A stretch of DNA of 64,000 nt from Bufo bufo (lineage: Eukaryota; Chordata; Amphibia; Anura; Bufonidae): assembly GCF_905171765.1 (NCBI RefSeq), contig NC_053391.1, positions 656,799,750 to 656,863,749 of the forward strand, read 5' to 3'. Both the position numbers and the translations under genes were made by a program. Below the pieces are notes generated by a model. The model was not told the origin of the DNA, ran no database searches, and worked only from the letters and a program-made list of their open reading frames with translations. Within the stretch, counting starts at the first letter, position 1, and each line of letters starts with the position of its first letter. Of this stretch, positions 32,460 to 43,855 are shown in pieces.

Positions 32460-33010
32460 GCGAACTGTGTACAATAAAGGGAGGGAGGGGGGTCCGGGGG
32501 GGCCGCACTGGCCACCAATGATATTAATACAATAGAGGGGGTGGGGGGGGGGGGGGGGCGCACTGGCCACCAATGATATCAATACAATAGAGGGAGGGGG
32601 GGCCGCACTGGCCACCAATTAAATTAAAACTGGGGAGGGAGGGGGGTCTGCCCCCTGCTGCCTGGCAGCACCCGATCTCTTACAGGGGGCTGTGATCAGC
32701 ACAATTAACCCCTCAGGTGCCGCACCTGAAGGGGTTAATTGTGCGTATCATAGCCCCCTGTAAGAGATCAGGGGCTGCCAGGCAGCAGGGGGCAGACCCC
32801 CCTCCCCCCCCAGTTTTAATTTAATTGGTGGCCAGTGCGGGCCCCCCGGCCCCCCCTCCCTCCCTTTATTGTATTATCATTGGTAGCCAGTGTGTGGCCC
32901 CCCTCCCTCTATTGTATTATCATTGGTGGCCAGTGTGCGCCCCACCCCCCGGCCCCCCCTCTATTGTTTTAATATCATTGGTGGCCAGTGTGCGGCCTCC
33001 CCCCCCCCCC
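32460..33010. repeat. Giant G/C-run palindrome, arms about 260 bp
   Basis: Centre near 32725 (GGTGCCGCACCTGAAGGGG). Arms share CCCCTGCTGCCTGGCAGC / GCTGCCAGGCAGCAGGGG and CTTACAGGGGGCTGTGATC / its complement. Each arm continues as two to four tandem ~60-bp units on CACTGGCCACCAATGATAT and AATACAATAGAGGGGG. G runs up to 16 (left arm) and a C run of more than 20 (33000-33022) flank it. Confidence 0.85.
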
Positions 33011-33552
33011 CCCCCCCCCCCCGATCATGGGTTGCAGTGAAGAGTTCCGATCGGAGTCCCAGTTTAATCGCTGGGGCTCCGATCGGTAACCATGGCAACC
33101 AGGACGCGACTGCAGTCCTGGTTGCCATGGTTACTTAGCAATATTAGAAGCATCATACTTACCACCGATCACCATCCTTTCCGGGTTATCGGGTCATCAA
33201 AGACCCGAATAACTCGGAAAAGCAGAAAACTGCAGGTCTGAATTGACCTGCGGTTTTCTGCGATCGCCGACATCGGGGGGTCACAAGACCCCCCTGGGCA
33301 TTGGTACAGAGTGCCATGTTGGGGAGCGAGAGACTGAGTGCGTGAAATAGATCGACCCTTGGCAGTCGCACCTGGGTCACGTGAGTTCCTGTACGTGACA
33401 GGTTAAAAAAATGAAAATCAGTACATGACAATCTCTTTCTAACAAAGCTAGAACCAGCCCCGTACCTCACATGGATCCAGAGATCTCCCCATTCATTGCT
33501 CGAATTGTTCTGCTAGATTCTCTTCAGGGGCCATGTCCTTCCTCTTCCTTTA

Positions 33553-33970
33553 AGGCCCCCTGCACACGAACGTGTGCTTCCCGTTGCCGTATTGCGGACT
33601 GCATTTGCGGATCCGCAATACACAGGTGCCGTTCCGTTAGCATTCCGCATCACGGACGCTGACCCATTCACTACAATGGGTCCGCAAATCCGGAGATGCG
33701 GAATGGTACGGAACGGAAGCACGGAACAGAACCCTACGGAAGCACTACGGAGTGCTTCCGTGGGGTTTCGTCCCGTACTTCCGTTACGTACTTCCGTACT
33801 TCCACACTGGCCATAGAACATGTCCTATCTTTTTTGCGGAACGGCCGGATTGCGGACCCATTCAAGAGAATGGGTCAGCGATCCGCTGTGGCTGTCCCAC
33901 AGACTGTGTTCGTGCATTTTGCGGGCTGCAGCACGACCACGGGGCGCACACGTTCGCGTGCAGGGGGCCT
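33553..33970. mobile_element. Palindromic MITE, 418 bp (AGGCCCCCTGCACACGAACG)
   Basis: Ends AGGCCCCCTGCACACGAACG and CGTTCGCGTGCAGGGGGCCT, inverted repeats with one mismatch. Internal arms GGAAGCACTACGGAGTGCTTCC form a perfect hairpin (33738-33760 region). A further dyad lies on CCCATTCACTACAATGGG. Flanks are TTTA and AACT; no clean duplication. Confidence 0.85.
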
Positions 33971-35039
33971 AACTGTCACAGCTTCTAAGAGAAGATATGG
34001 CTGGTGGCAGTTGAAGAGTTAAATTAAGTGAGGTGGACAAGAAATAAGGAAACTAACAAACAGCAGGTGGCGCTATACAGATACATATTATTGAATAGCT
34101 CAGCGGCTATACTACATTTTCTAGTTACATACAATTATAAAAGAATTCAGATCCAGGTGCTGGTATGAAAAATGTAGAATGTGTTTCATGATACAACCCC
34201 TTTAAGAAGTTATGGATTAGGGGAGTGGGCTGTGGAACATAAGGCTATAGTATGCACCCAGGGCCAAATAATCTTGTGCAACAAAGGATAGTGAGGCCCA
34301 CAATTCACAAACTGTAAAGTACGGCCTTGATTGGGTTTGCAATTAATGTCCTCTTTTTATGAGACGCACGTGTCACGTAGGAAAGGTTCTCTTTATGTAC
34401 AAATAATCCACGTCTTCATGAATTGCTTCCCATTGGGCGGTACAGTAATTACAGGAGTCTCCCTGCTGTTCCAGATCCATTCAGTCCTCAGCTGGTCCCG
34501 CATTGAACGCCAGGGATTGAGCGACGTTCAGATTCATAATGCAGTAACTGGTGCGGGCCCCGCAGAAGCTGAAGGTGGCAGAACCATTAGAAGTACAGAA
34601 GCCCACAGTTCTTCTATGTCTGTAATCACTCGGCCTGTGGAGAGGGGAGAGAAACAAACAAGCCCAAAATAAATTCACAGAGGTGGAAAATACCCCCCAG
34701 TGAAGGGGATTTGTGTCTCCACGTATCTGCTCGGGGAGAACAGAACAATTAGAGCGAAAGCTACCAGCGACGTAACATATGTTTTACCCGTGTGTGCGCC
34801 AGGATGATATGCCAATTAGTTGTGCCAAGTTAGGTTTCAAAGCATATGCTGAAAAATGCCGCGGCACATGGAGAGGTCGGCAGCAGTCAGACATCCTGTA
34901 AGATAGCGGAAGGTAGAGAAATCTTCAAAATCCAAGTCATTCCGGAGGATCTGACCATTATTTATTAGTAGCAGCGCTGAAGAACGAAGGATCTCTAGGA
35001 AAAGTACCTGGAGACGTGAACTCCCAGACAGGACACCTG

Positions 35040-35040
<1 letters not shown>
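33971..35040. other. Intergenic, largely single-copy-looking
   Basis: 34000-34320 includes common MITE-type words (ACAACCCCTTTAAGAAG near 34194). 34330-35030 shows no repeat structure, no match to other parts of the window and no frame with family resemblance. It may be residual host sequence between repeat blocks. Confidence 0.4.
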
Positions 35041-35755
<715 letters not shown>

Positions 35756-36130
35756 CTGTGATGAAGCAGACTGGATGCTTTGTATATTTGCTTACAACTA
35801 TTGTGAGATATACTGTAGGTCTTACAATATGTAGTTGACCAGGAATATGAAATACAGGATCAGTTCCTGTGTCCTCACCTAGTGTCCATTTGGGTGACCT
35901 TTGGTAAAAAAAAAGATTCTTGACTTGGATTTACCCAAAAATGTGTGATCTTTTTTTTTTTTTTTTTAAATGATGGCTTTATGCCTAAATTTCTAGATCA
36001 CATCTCAGCCTGAGGTTTCGTTTGATCTAGATAGTCAACTCTCTCTAAGATCATCATAGAGTTTTTGGATTTGAGGTATGGTAAGCAAAGAAAAAGTTTT
36101 CTTCTGTACTGGCATCTTCAGGCCTATTAA
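35756..36130. other. Intergenic, no feature seen
   Basis: A/T-rich with an A run at 35907 and a T run at 35950. No coding or RNA signal. Ends at TTAA of the next element. Confidence 0.35.
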
Positions 36131-36723
36131 AAAGAATCTGTCAGCAGATACCTCAGTAGTAATCCAAGTGAACTTATGGTCTCCTTATTCAAGTGGTCTT
36201 GTCCCCATGCAGATCAATGCCACAGTTGCAGAGAAATCAAGTCTTTTGTGATACGCAAATGAGCTGTTTAGTGCAACGACAGCATCACCGTTGCACCTCA
36301 TTGCACCAAAAGCTTTGCTCTGTATTTTGGAAAGCCTTGCACTCCAGCTGTGAGTAACAGGGCCAGGCGGCAACGTAATCTCTCTTGGCCCTTTGTTCAC
36401 GCAGTGTTACTAGCCTGATGCTTTCCCAGGCAGAAGTAGTCTATACTGCGCATGCGCCAATCCCTAAAGTGCCGCTGTATGTGTGAGAACACAGTCAGAC
36501 GAGATTACTTTGTGAGCCTTGCTCTGTCACTCCACAATACAGAATAAGGCTTTTGGTGCGACGAGGTGTAATAGTTACGCCCTCATTGCACCAAACTGCT
36601 CATTTGCATATCACAAAAGGGACGATTTCTCTCCAACAGAGGCAACAATCTGGACATTTGAATAAGGAGACCATAACAAATCTACTCTGGTGAGGTACAG
36701 TGTGTGGTGACAGATTTCCTTTA
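36131..36723. mobile_element. Palindromic MITE, TTAA-like flanks
   Basis: Ends AAAGAATCTGTCAGCAG and GTGTGGTGACAGATTTCCTTT, imperfect inverted repeats. Flanks TTAA (36127-36130) and TTGA (36724-36727). Arms share TTATGGTCTCCTTATTCAA / TTTGAATAAGGAGACCATAA and GCAAATGAGC / GCTCATTTGC. The LINE that follows begins immediately at its right edge, so the junction also defines the LINE 5' truncation. Confidence 0.7.
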
Positions 36724-36727
36724 TTGA

Positions 36728-37225
36728 GTGGGAGACTCCATTATTAGGGGAACAGATAGGGCAATCTGCCACAAAGACCGTGATCGCCGAACAGTGTGCT
36801 GTCTTCCTGGCGCTAGAGTTCGACACATCGCGGATCGGGTTGACAGATTACTGGGAGGGGCTGGAGAAGATCCAGCGGTCATGGTCCATATCGGAACCAA
36901 TGACAAAGTTAGAGGTAGGTGGAGCGTCCTTAAAAATTATTTTAGGGATTTAGGTCACAAGCTTAGGGCAAGGACCTCAAAGGTAGTATTTTCCGAAATA
37001 CTACCTGTACCACGAGCCACACAAGAAAGGCAGCGGGAGATTAGGGAGGTTAACAAGTGGCTCAAGAACTGGTGTAGGAAGGAGGGGTTTGGGTTCCTGG
37101 AAAACTGGGCCGACTTCTCTATCGGCTACAGGCTCTATTGTAGGGACGGGCTGCACCTCAATGGGGAAGGGGCAGCTGTGTTGGGGAAGAAGATGGCTAG
37201 AAGGTTGGAGGAGTGTTTAAACTAA
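36728..37225 (+). pseudogene. LINE ORF1 SGNH-hydrolase (esterase) domain, 5'-truncated
   Basis: CR1/L2 LINEs often encode an ORF1 with an SGNH/GDSL esterase fold whose role in retrotransposition is not settled. Here 165 codons are open. The nucleophile block GDSIIRG is at the very start, HIGTND (block III) near residues 56-61, and DGLHLN (block V, catalytic Asp/His) near residues 142-147, so Ser, Asn, Asp and His of the fold are present. The coding region upstream of the nucleophile is missing, cut at the MITE boundary, so the ATG in the frame is not a real start. Stop at 37223-37225; ORF2 follows after about 85 bp. Confidence 0.85.
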
Positions 37226-37310
37226 GGGCTGGGGGGAGGGAAATTACGTTATAGGAGGGGAAGATAGTGCAAATAGAGACCGGGGGCGAGGTAGTGGGAC
37301 TGGGGGAGGA

Positions 37311-38191
37311 ATGGAAGGAGGGACTAGAACAGTTCAGAAGGAAAGGTGTAGGGTAAAAAATATACATAAACCTCTCAAATGTATGTATACTAATGCCAGA
37401 AGCCTGACTAATAAAACTGGGGAACTGAAATTAGTGATGTGTGAGGAGGACTATGACATAGTGGGAATAACTGAGACATGGCTGGATGATAGCTATGACT
37501 GGGCAGTTAATGTACAGGGTTACAGTCTGTTTAGAAAGGATCGTCAAAACCGGAGAGGGGGAGGGGTCTGCCTTTATGTAAAGTCTTGTCTAAAGCCCAC
37601 AGTCCAAGAAGTTAAGGGACATGAACATGTGGAGTCACTGTGGGTAGAAATACATGGAGGCAAAAAGAACAATAAATTACTAATAGGAGTTTATTATAAA
37701 CCACCTAATATACCAGAGTCCACAGAAAATCTGCTACTAAACGAGATAGACGAGGCGGCAAATCATAATGAGGTGGTTATTATGGGGGACTTCAACTACC
37801 CAGATATAGACTGGGAAACTGAAACTTGTATATCTCATAAAGGAAACAGGTTCTTGGCAATAACCAAAGACAATTACCTCTCCCAACTGGTTCAGGAACC
37901 GACTATAGGGACGGCCATACTGGACTTAGTATTAACCAATAGACCAGGTTGTCCAGGTTGGGGGACACCTGGGAAATAGTGACCATAAAGTAATAACCTT
38001 CCAATTATCATTTAAACGAGCGTTTCTACAGGGAGGAACAAAAATACCAAACTTCAAAAAAGCTAAATTTAGCCAACTAAGAGAGGCCATAGTCCTAACT
38101 AACTGGGACAAAGTCCTCACAAATAGAAATACAGCCACAAAATGGGATAGTTTTAAAAGCATCCTAAAATCTATTTGTGAGAGGTACATAC
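37311..38191 (+). pseudogene. LINE ORF2 endonuclease domain
   Basis: The AP-type endonuclease nicks the target DNA. Open from 37311 to 37979, then shifted near 37950 where the text continues in another frame with SDHKVITF (His of the active site) up to the hAT at 38192. Motifs in order: YTNARSL, GITETWLDD (Glu), GGGVCLYV, LLIGVYYKPP, MGDFNYPDIDW (Asp/Asn), LDLVLTN. All expected blocks are present apart from the frameshift. The frame joins the reverse transcriptase part after 45256. Confidence 0.9.
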
Positions 38192-38351
38192 TAGTGATTA
38201 TCGAGCATGCTCGGCCGAACACCAGTTACCGAATGTGCTCGAGCGCAATGCTCGAGTCTCCGCCCCTGCTACGCAGCCAATAAACGTGCACGTAAGTACT
38301 GCCCTCACTGTAATGCCATAGCCATAGCCATAGCCATGTTGGTTGCTGGCA

Positions 38352-38400
38352 TTACAGTGATTGGCTGGCCGGAATGCGTCATTGGGTGCTATAAAGCACC
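38352..38400 (+). promoter_or_regulatory. Possible hAT-B promoter (CCAAT/TATA-like)
   Basis: TATAAAG at 38390-38396, with inverted CCAAT words (ATTGG) at about 38359 and 38381. It lies about 1.6 kb upstream of the first plausible transposase ATG (40019), a distance inflated by the MITE at 38427 and the hAT MITE at 39446. Inferred from position and words only. Confidence 0.3.
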
Positions 38401-38426
38401 CGATGACGCATGTTCAGCTCATTCTT

Positions 38427-38855
38427 AGGCCTCATGCACACGACCGGTTTTTTTTGCGGTCCGCAAAACGTATTTCCGTTGTTCCGTGACAGTTTTTTCT
38501 TCCGTGGGTCTTCCTTGATTTTTGGAGGATCCACAGACATAAAAAGTAAAAAAAAAGTTTCCATTGAAAATAATAGGAAAAACGGACACGGATCACGGAC
38601 GCGGATGACTTTCTTGTGTGCATCCATGATTTTTCACAGACCCATTGACTTGAATGGGTCCGTGAACCGTTATCCGTGATAAAAATAGGACAGGTCATAT
38701 TTTTTTCACGGACTGGAAAAACGGATCACGGACGCGGAAGCCAAATGGTGCATTTTCCGATTTTTCCACGGACCTATTGAAAGTCAATGGGTTCGCAAAA
38801 AAAACGGAAAACGGAACGGCCGCGGATGCACACAATGGTCGTGTGCATGAGGCCT
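38427..38855. mobile_element. Palindromic MITE inside hAT-B
   Basis: Ends AGGCCTCATGCACACGACCG and GGTCGTGTGCATGAGGCCT, inverted repeats. Interior dyad on CCATTGACTTGAATGG and repeated ACGGATCACGGACGCGGA. Same group as 18040-18352 and 32038-32420. Flanks ATTCTT and CAGTCA give no clear duplication. Confidence 0.85.
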
Positions 38856-39119
38856 CAGTCAGGGCCAGCTGTGCTGAGGAAGGAACAGACAGTGTAGGAA
38901 GTGATTTAAGAATATTTTTACCACCAAAACTTTTCAGAGACCCAAAAGTCCTTTTAAGGATTATTGTGTGTGGCAGCAGCAATATCTTTTTTTTAGCGCA
39001 AACTCCGCTATAAAGCTAAAACTTTACAGACCCAAAAGTCCTTCTAAGTACTATTGTGCATGGCAGCAATATCTATTTTTAGTGCATCCTGCGCTAAATA
39101 GCGTACAGTAGTTAGGCCG

Positions 39120-39940
39120 CTGCAGACAGCGATATTAGCTGCGCCACATCTCCAGTGTAAAGTGTGCGCATCCAAAAAATATCTGTGACATCCAGTGTAC
39201 TTTTTCCATAGACGGTGTCCGCTGCGGACACTGACATTAGCTGGGTCACATCTCCAGTGTAAAGTGTGCGCATCCCAAAAATTTTCTGTGATATCCAGTG
39301 TACTTTGTCAATAGATGGTGTCCGCTTCTGACAGTGACATTAGCTGCGCCACATCTCCTGTGTAAAGTGTGCACTTAAAAAATGTATCTGTGACATACAG
39401 TGTACTTTATACGTAGACGATTTGGACAGTGACATTACTGGTGGTCAGTGATGGCCAGTTTGCAGTGTTCGCCCGCGAACACATGCGGGCTGCCATCTTG
39501 ACTCACCCGTCCGGCAAGCCCTTATCTGTGCCTGTGCCGGGAGCCGGTCTGAAATCAAATGCAGTCACCGGGAGCAAGCAGTTCCAAGAACAGCCGCCGG
39601 GGGCCTTTATCGGGCTGTTCTCGCAACTGCCTGCTCCCGGTGACCGCATTTGTTTTAGAACGGCTCCCGGCACAGGCACAGGTAAGGGCTTACCTGTGCA
39701 TCGCCGGACTTGTGCCTGTGCATCGCCGGACTTGTGAGTCAAGATGGCAGCCCGCATGTGTTCGTGGGCGAACACTGCGAACTGGCCATCACTGCCGGTG
39801 GTACCTCTCCTGTATAACGTTTACTCATCCCAAATACCTGTGACATTCCCTGTAATTTTTATTATTAGCCGCTGGGGACAGCATTGACATTATCTGCGGG
39901 ATATCTCCTGTGTGACGTTTCCACATCCCAAATACCTTTT
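39120..39940. repeat. Subterminal ~100-bp repeats of hAT-B
   Basis: Copies marked by GACATTAGCTGCGCCACATC-type words near 39125, 39226, 39331 and 39870, each followed by CTGTGTAAAGTGTGC and CATCC. The array is interrupted by the hAT MITE at 39446-39794. Subterminal repeats of this kind serve as transposase binding sites in some hAT elements; that role here is inference. Confidence 0.7.
39446..39794. mobile_element. hAT MITE, 349 bp (CAGTGATGGCCAG)
   Basis: Ends CAGTGATGGCCAGTTTGCAG and CTGCGAACTGGCCATCACTG (the second 20 bp read CTGCGAACTGGCCATCACTG). Duplications CTGGTGGT (39438-39445) and CCGGTGGT (39795-39802), one mismatch. Strongly palindromic: GGGAGCAAGCAGTTCCAAGA is mirrored by an arm with CGCAACTGCCTGCTCCCGG. 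A 22-bp unit GTGCATCGCCGGACTTGTG-type is duplicated near 39695-39735. Confidence 0.92.
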
Positions 39941-40018
39941 AAAAAAATTTGCGCATACACTTCCAAATCCTACGCTACTGTACATGTGACATACTTTCAA
40001 GCATATATAACATTTAAT

Positions 40019-43000
40019 ATGAAGAAGACAAGCAGTAAGGGACGGGGAAGTGGCCGTAATGCTGATGGTGCACGCAAAGGCCACAGGTGAAACTGTGCCT
40101 GATGCCAGAGCACAAGAAACACACTAATCCACGATACCTAGCTTTATGTCCCAGTTTGCAGGGCGGCGCAGGACACCACTCTTGAAGTCAAACCAGTATG
40201 ACCAGGTGATCGGTTGGATTGCAGCAGATAATGCTTCCAGTCGGTTAAGCACCACCCTATCCTCCACCAAGTCCAGTCTTGATACTCCTTCCTCCCACTA
40301 TGGAGCGTCTGGCCAAACAAGTGATCCCACACTCGGATATTCCAAGGACCTCTTTTCATCGCCATTCCTTGATTTGGCCCTCTCGCCAAGCACACTTGAA
40401 GAGGGACAGATCTTGTGCCCTGATTCCCAACTTCTTGAGCATCCACAGTCACAAGAAGATGACGGTGGGGAACGGCAATTACTGTTAAATGAGGTGGATG
40501 ATGATGATGACACACAGTTGCCAATAAGTCCACGGCAGTTAGTGTCTCAAGAGGTTGATTAAGAGGATGAGACACAGTTGTCAATTACTGAGGTTGTGGT
40601 TAGGTCAACAAGTCAGGAGAATGAGCAGAGTGTGAAAGAGGAGGTGATGGACGATGAAGTCACTGACCCAACCTGGGAAGGTGGAAAGCCGAGCGAGGAA
40701 AGCAGTTGTCACACCGGTGACAGGTTTTAGAAGGTCTGAAAGATTATCTGCATATTAGTGATCTGACAGCCTCTTTTGGTTTTGGTTTCACTTTGTCTGT
40801 GTGTTGTTTGTATGTCCACACCTCCTGTCCAGGTGTGGATCATGTGACCTTTATCTCCCCCTATTTATTCTGACTCTACCCATCGCTCCTTGCTCTGGAT
40901 AGCTTCATTTGGTTTTTGGAAGTGCTGGAGTGTGGTTCTAGTTGAAGTCCTGTTCAGCCATCATCCATCAGCCTCAGAAGTTAAGTGTTCCGTTTGTTGT
41001 ATTTTGTATTCCCCCCCACCTTTGTTGTTTACTAGGCCTCAGTGAGATGCTGGTTCCTTCACCAGGGAAGGAGCAGGTAGTCTCTGCCCTGTCATTAACA
41101 TTAGGGCATTCGAGGGCCACCAGGGTTTTCTAGGTTCCTGTGTATGGACATCTCTACCATCGAGAGGTGCCCATACGGATAGGAGTTAGGGCCAGGAGCA
41201 GGGTTTTATAGATGGTGACCCTTTTCCTTCCCTAGCGGTGAGGCCTAGTGTCTTTTCCCTTCCTTCTTGTTGTCTTTTGGTGTTCTCCCCTACTACATCC
41301 GTGACAGCAGTACATAGAGGGAGGGATTTGCAGCACCGCAACAGGCTGGAAGAGGCAAAAGGGAGAAGGCATGCCACACCAAACAGGCCTGCAACTGTTC
41401 CACGGAGCACCCCTTTGCAGAAATCTCCCTTGCCAAGGGGTAGGTGTTCCGCAGTCTGGCGCATTTTTGAGGAAAGTGCGGACGACAAAAGAATAGTAGT
41501 TTGCAACCTGTGCCACACCAAAATGAGCCGGGGCGTGAACACTAGCAACCTCATCACCACCAGCATGATCCGCCACATGGCATCCAAGCAGCGTAATAAG
41601 TGGGCCGAACGCCTGGGTCCACAATCTGTCTGCGGGTCACACCACTGCCTCCTCTTCCCTTATGTTACATGCTGGCCAATCCCCTGTCGAAGGCGCAGGC
41701 AAGGATGCCTCCCGCCCTGTACCTGTACCTTCGCAAGCACCATCAGCGACCACATCCACTTCCGTGTCCCAGCGCAGTATCCAAATGTCCTTACCCCAGG
41801 CCTTTGAACGGAAGCGCAAATTCCCAGCCACCCACCCACCCACAGGCCATAGCACTAAAGGCGCAGCTTTCCAAATTACTGGTCCTGGAAATGTTGCCAT
41901 TTAGGTTTGTGGACACTGAGGCCTTCCACAGCCTGATGTCGGCGGACGTCCCACGTTACACAGTCCCCTGCCGCCACTATTTTTCAAGGTGTGCCTTGCC
42001 CGCATTACACCAACATGTGTCCCGTAACATCACACGTGCCCTGACCAACGCAGTTACTTGGAAGGTCCACCTAAACACAGGCACATGGACAAGTGCATTC
42101 GGCACACTGGGTATATGTGGTGGAGCTCGGGAGCGAGTCGTACCCTGAGATGGCACAGGTGCTACCGACACCAAGGACTACGGGCTCTACATCAATCAGG
42201 GTTTCCACCAGCACCTACGTTAATGGCTCCAACCCCCACTTCTCCTCCTCCACTTCCACCTCCGAATTATCCGCGTGCAGCACCAGTCAGTCATCAGTCG
42301 GTAGCTGGAAGTAGTGTAGCACTACAGTGGGGAAGCGGCAACAGGCTGTGCTGAAGCTGATATGCTTAGGGGGACAAACAGCACACCGCTGCAGAGCTGT
42401 GGCAGGGGATAAGAGACCGGATTGAGCTGTGGCTCTCGCCACTCAACCTAGAACCAGGCATGGTTGTGTCTGATAATGGTCGTAACTTGGTGGCAGCTTT
42501 GGAGCTCGGCAAGCTGACACACATCCCATGCCTAGCCCACGTCTTAAACTTAGTGGTTCAGCGGTTTCGCAAAACCTACCCCAATTTGCCTGAGCTACTG
42601 GTGAAGGTGCGCCACGTGTGTGCAGATTTCCGCAAGTCATCGACCGCTTCAGCCGGTCTGTCAATGCTGCAGCAGCGCTTGAAATTGCCAGCTCACCGGC
42701 TGTTGTGCGCCGTGAGCACACGCTGGAACTCGACGTTCCACATGTTGGCCAGGCTTTGTGAGCAGCAGAGGGCAGTAGTTGAATACCAGCTGCAACATGG
42801 TCGTCGCCTTTCCAGTCAGCTTCCGCTATTCACAGGCGAGGAGTGGGCATGGATGTCTGACCTTTGTGAGGTTTTAAGAAACTTTGAGGAATCAACACAG
42901 ATGGTGAGCGGCGATAACGCTATTATCAGCATAACCATCCCACTTCTGTGTCTTCTGAAACGCTCGCTGCTCACAATTAAGGATGACACTTTGCATGTGG

Positions 43001-43855
43001 AAGAGGTGGAAATGGGGGAAGACATTGCACAGGGTGATAGCCAGACCACCCCTCAGTTCGTCTTCTCAGCGTGAATTGGACAATGAAAAGGAGAAGGAGG
43101 AGGAGCAGGAGACCGTTGCCTCCGCTACAGAGGGTAGTACCAATGGAAGTTTAATTCCATCTGTTCAGCATGAGTGGGCAGAAGAGGAGGAAGAGGATGA
43201 GGAGATTGAGAGTGATCCTCCTGATGACGACAGTGAAGTCTTGCCTGTTGGTACTCTGGCACACATGGCTGACTTCATGTTAGGCTGCCTTTCCAGCGAC
43301 CCGCACGTTATACGCATTTTAGACAACACGGATTACTGGTTGTTCACCCTTCTCGACCCCCGCTACAAAGATAACTTCTCATCTTTCATTCCTCAGGTGG
43401 AGAGGACGAGCAAAATGGTGCAATACCAGAAGATCCTATTTGAAAAATTGCTCCAAAAATTTCCATCTGACAACTCTGGCGGCAGAGTCCGTAGTTCCTT
43501 GGCCAAACGAGGAAAGGAGACAAGGGGAACACATAGCAGTTTCAAAAGATGCAGGGCAACACTCTCCAAAGCCTGGGACAGTTTCATGACACCCCGCCAA
43601 CACCCTCACGCTGATGCGTGGCCTAGTGTCACAAGGAGGGAAAAATTTTGGAAGATGGTAAAGGAGTACATAGCAGACCGTGTCAGCGTCCTCAATGATC
43701 CCTCAGTGCCTTACAACTACTGGGTGTCCAAGCTAGACACGTGGTACGAACTGGCGCTCTACGCTTTAGAGATGCAGGCCCTCACCTACAAGTCCAGTCT
43801 CACTATCCAAGAGTCTGGTCAACACAATCCTCACCGCCGGGGGTCGCGTAACTAG
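40019..43855 (+). pseudogene. hAT-B transposase, BED zinc finger, C-terminus replaced
   Basis: N to C: short basic start MKKTSSKGRGSGR (40019), acidic segment with EVDDDDDTQLP (to about 40562), then the solo LTR, then BED finger SAVWRIFEES...VVCNLCHTKMSRG with distal MIRHMASK (about 41450-41590), MSLPQAFERKRKF (about 41788), PFRFVDTEAF, VVSDNGRNLVAAL with IPCLAHVLNLVV (42463-42570; DNG and CxxH blocks of the RNase H fold), STRWNSTFHMLARL (about 42715), DYWLFTLLDPRYKDNF (about 43330) and KMVKEYIADRV (about 43650). Several frameshifts. The C-terminal dimerisation motif (SERxFSAAG in hAT-A) is absent: after residues YALEMQAL the frame enters the 18S-derived segment and stops at 43855. Confidence 0.9.
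40707..41306. mobile_element. Solo LTR, 600 bp, inside the hAT-B gene
   Basis: Starts TGTCACACCGGTGACAGG and ends CTACATCCGTGACA, with exact 5-bp duplications GCAGT at 40702-40706 and 41307-41311. The TGTCAC...GTGACA ends resemble the chromovirus LTRs. It separates the acidic N-terminal part of the transposase frame from the BED finger. No internal region is left. Confidence 0.9.

Larger units (their letters stand above)
31083..33405. repeat. Composite TTAA-bounded repeat block
   Basis: Runs from TTAACCACTACAGGACCTC at the left to CGTGACAGGTTAA at the right, possibly one composite element. It includes a CGGA-type MITE end (GTGTGCATGAGGCCT, ending 31560), a tandem pair (31565-32030), another MITE (32038-32420) and a giant palindrome (32460-33010). 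33010-33170 repeats the segment at 17790-17930 (CCGATCGGAGTCCCAGTTTA). No coding capacity. Confidence 0.5.

Noticed and set aside
41186..41624. Minus-strand frames of 130 codons
   Set aside because: Antisense shadows of the hAT-B transposase and solo LTR.
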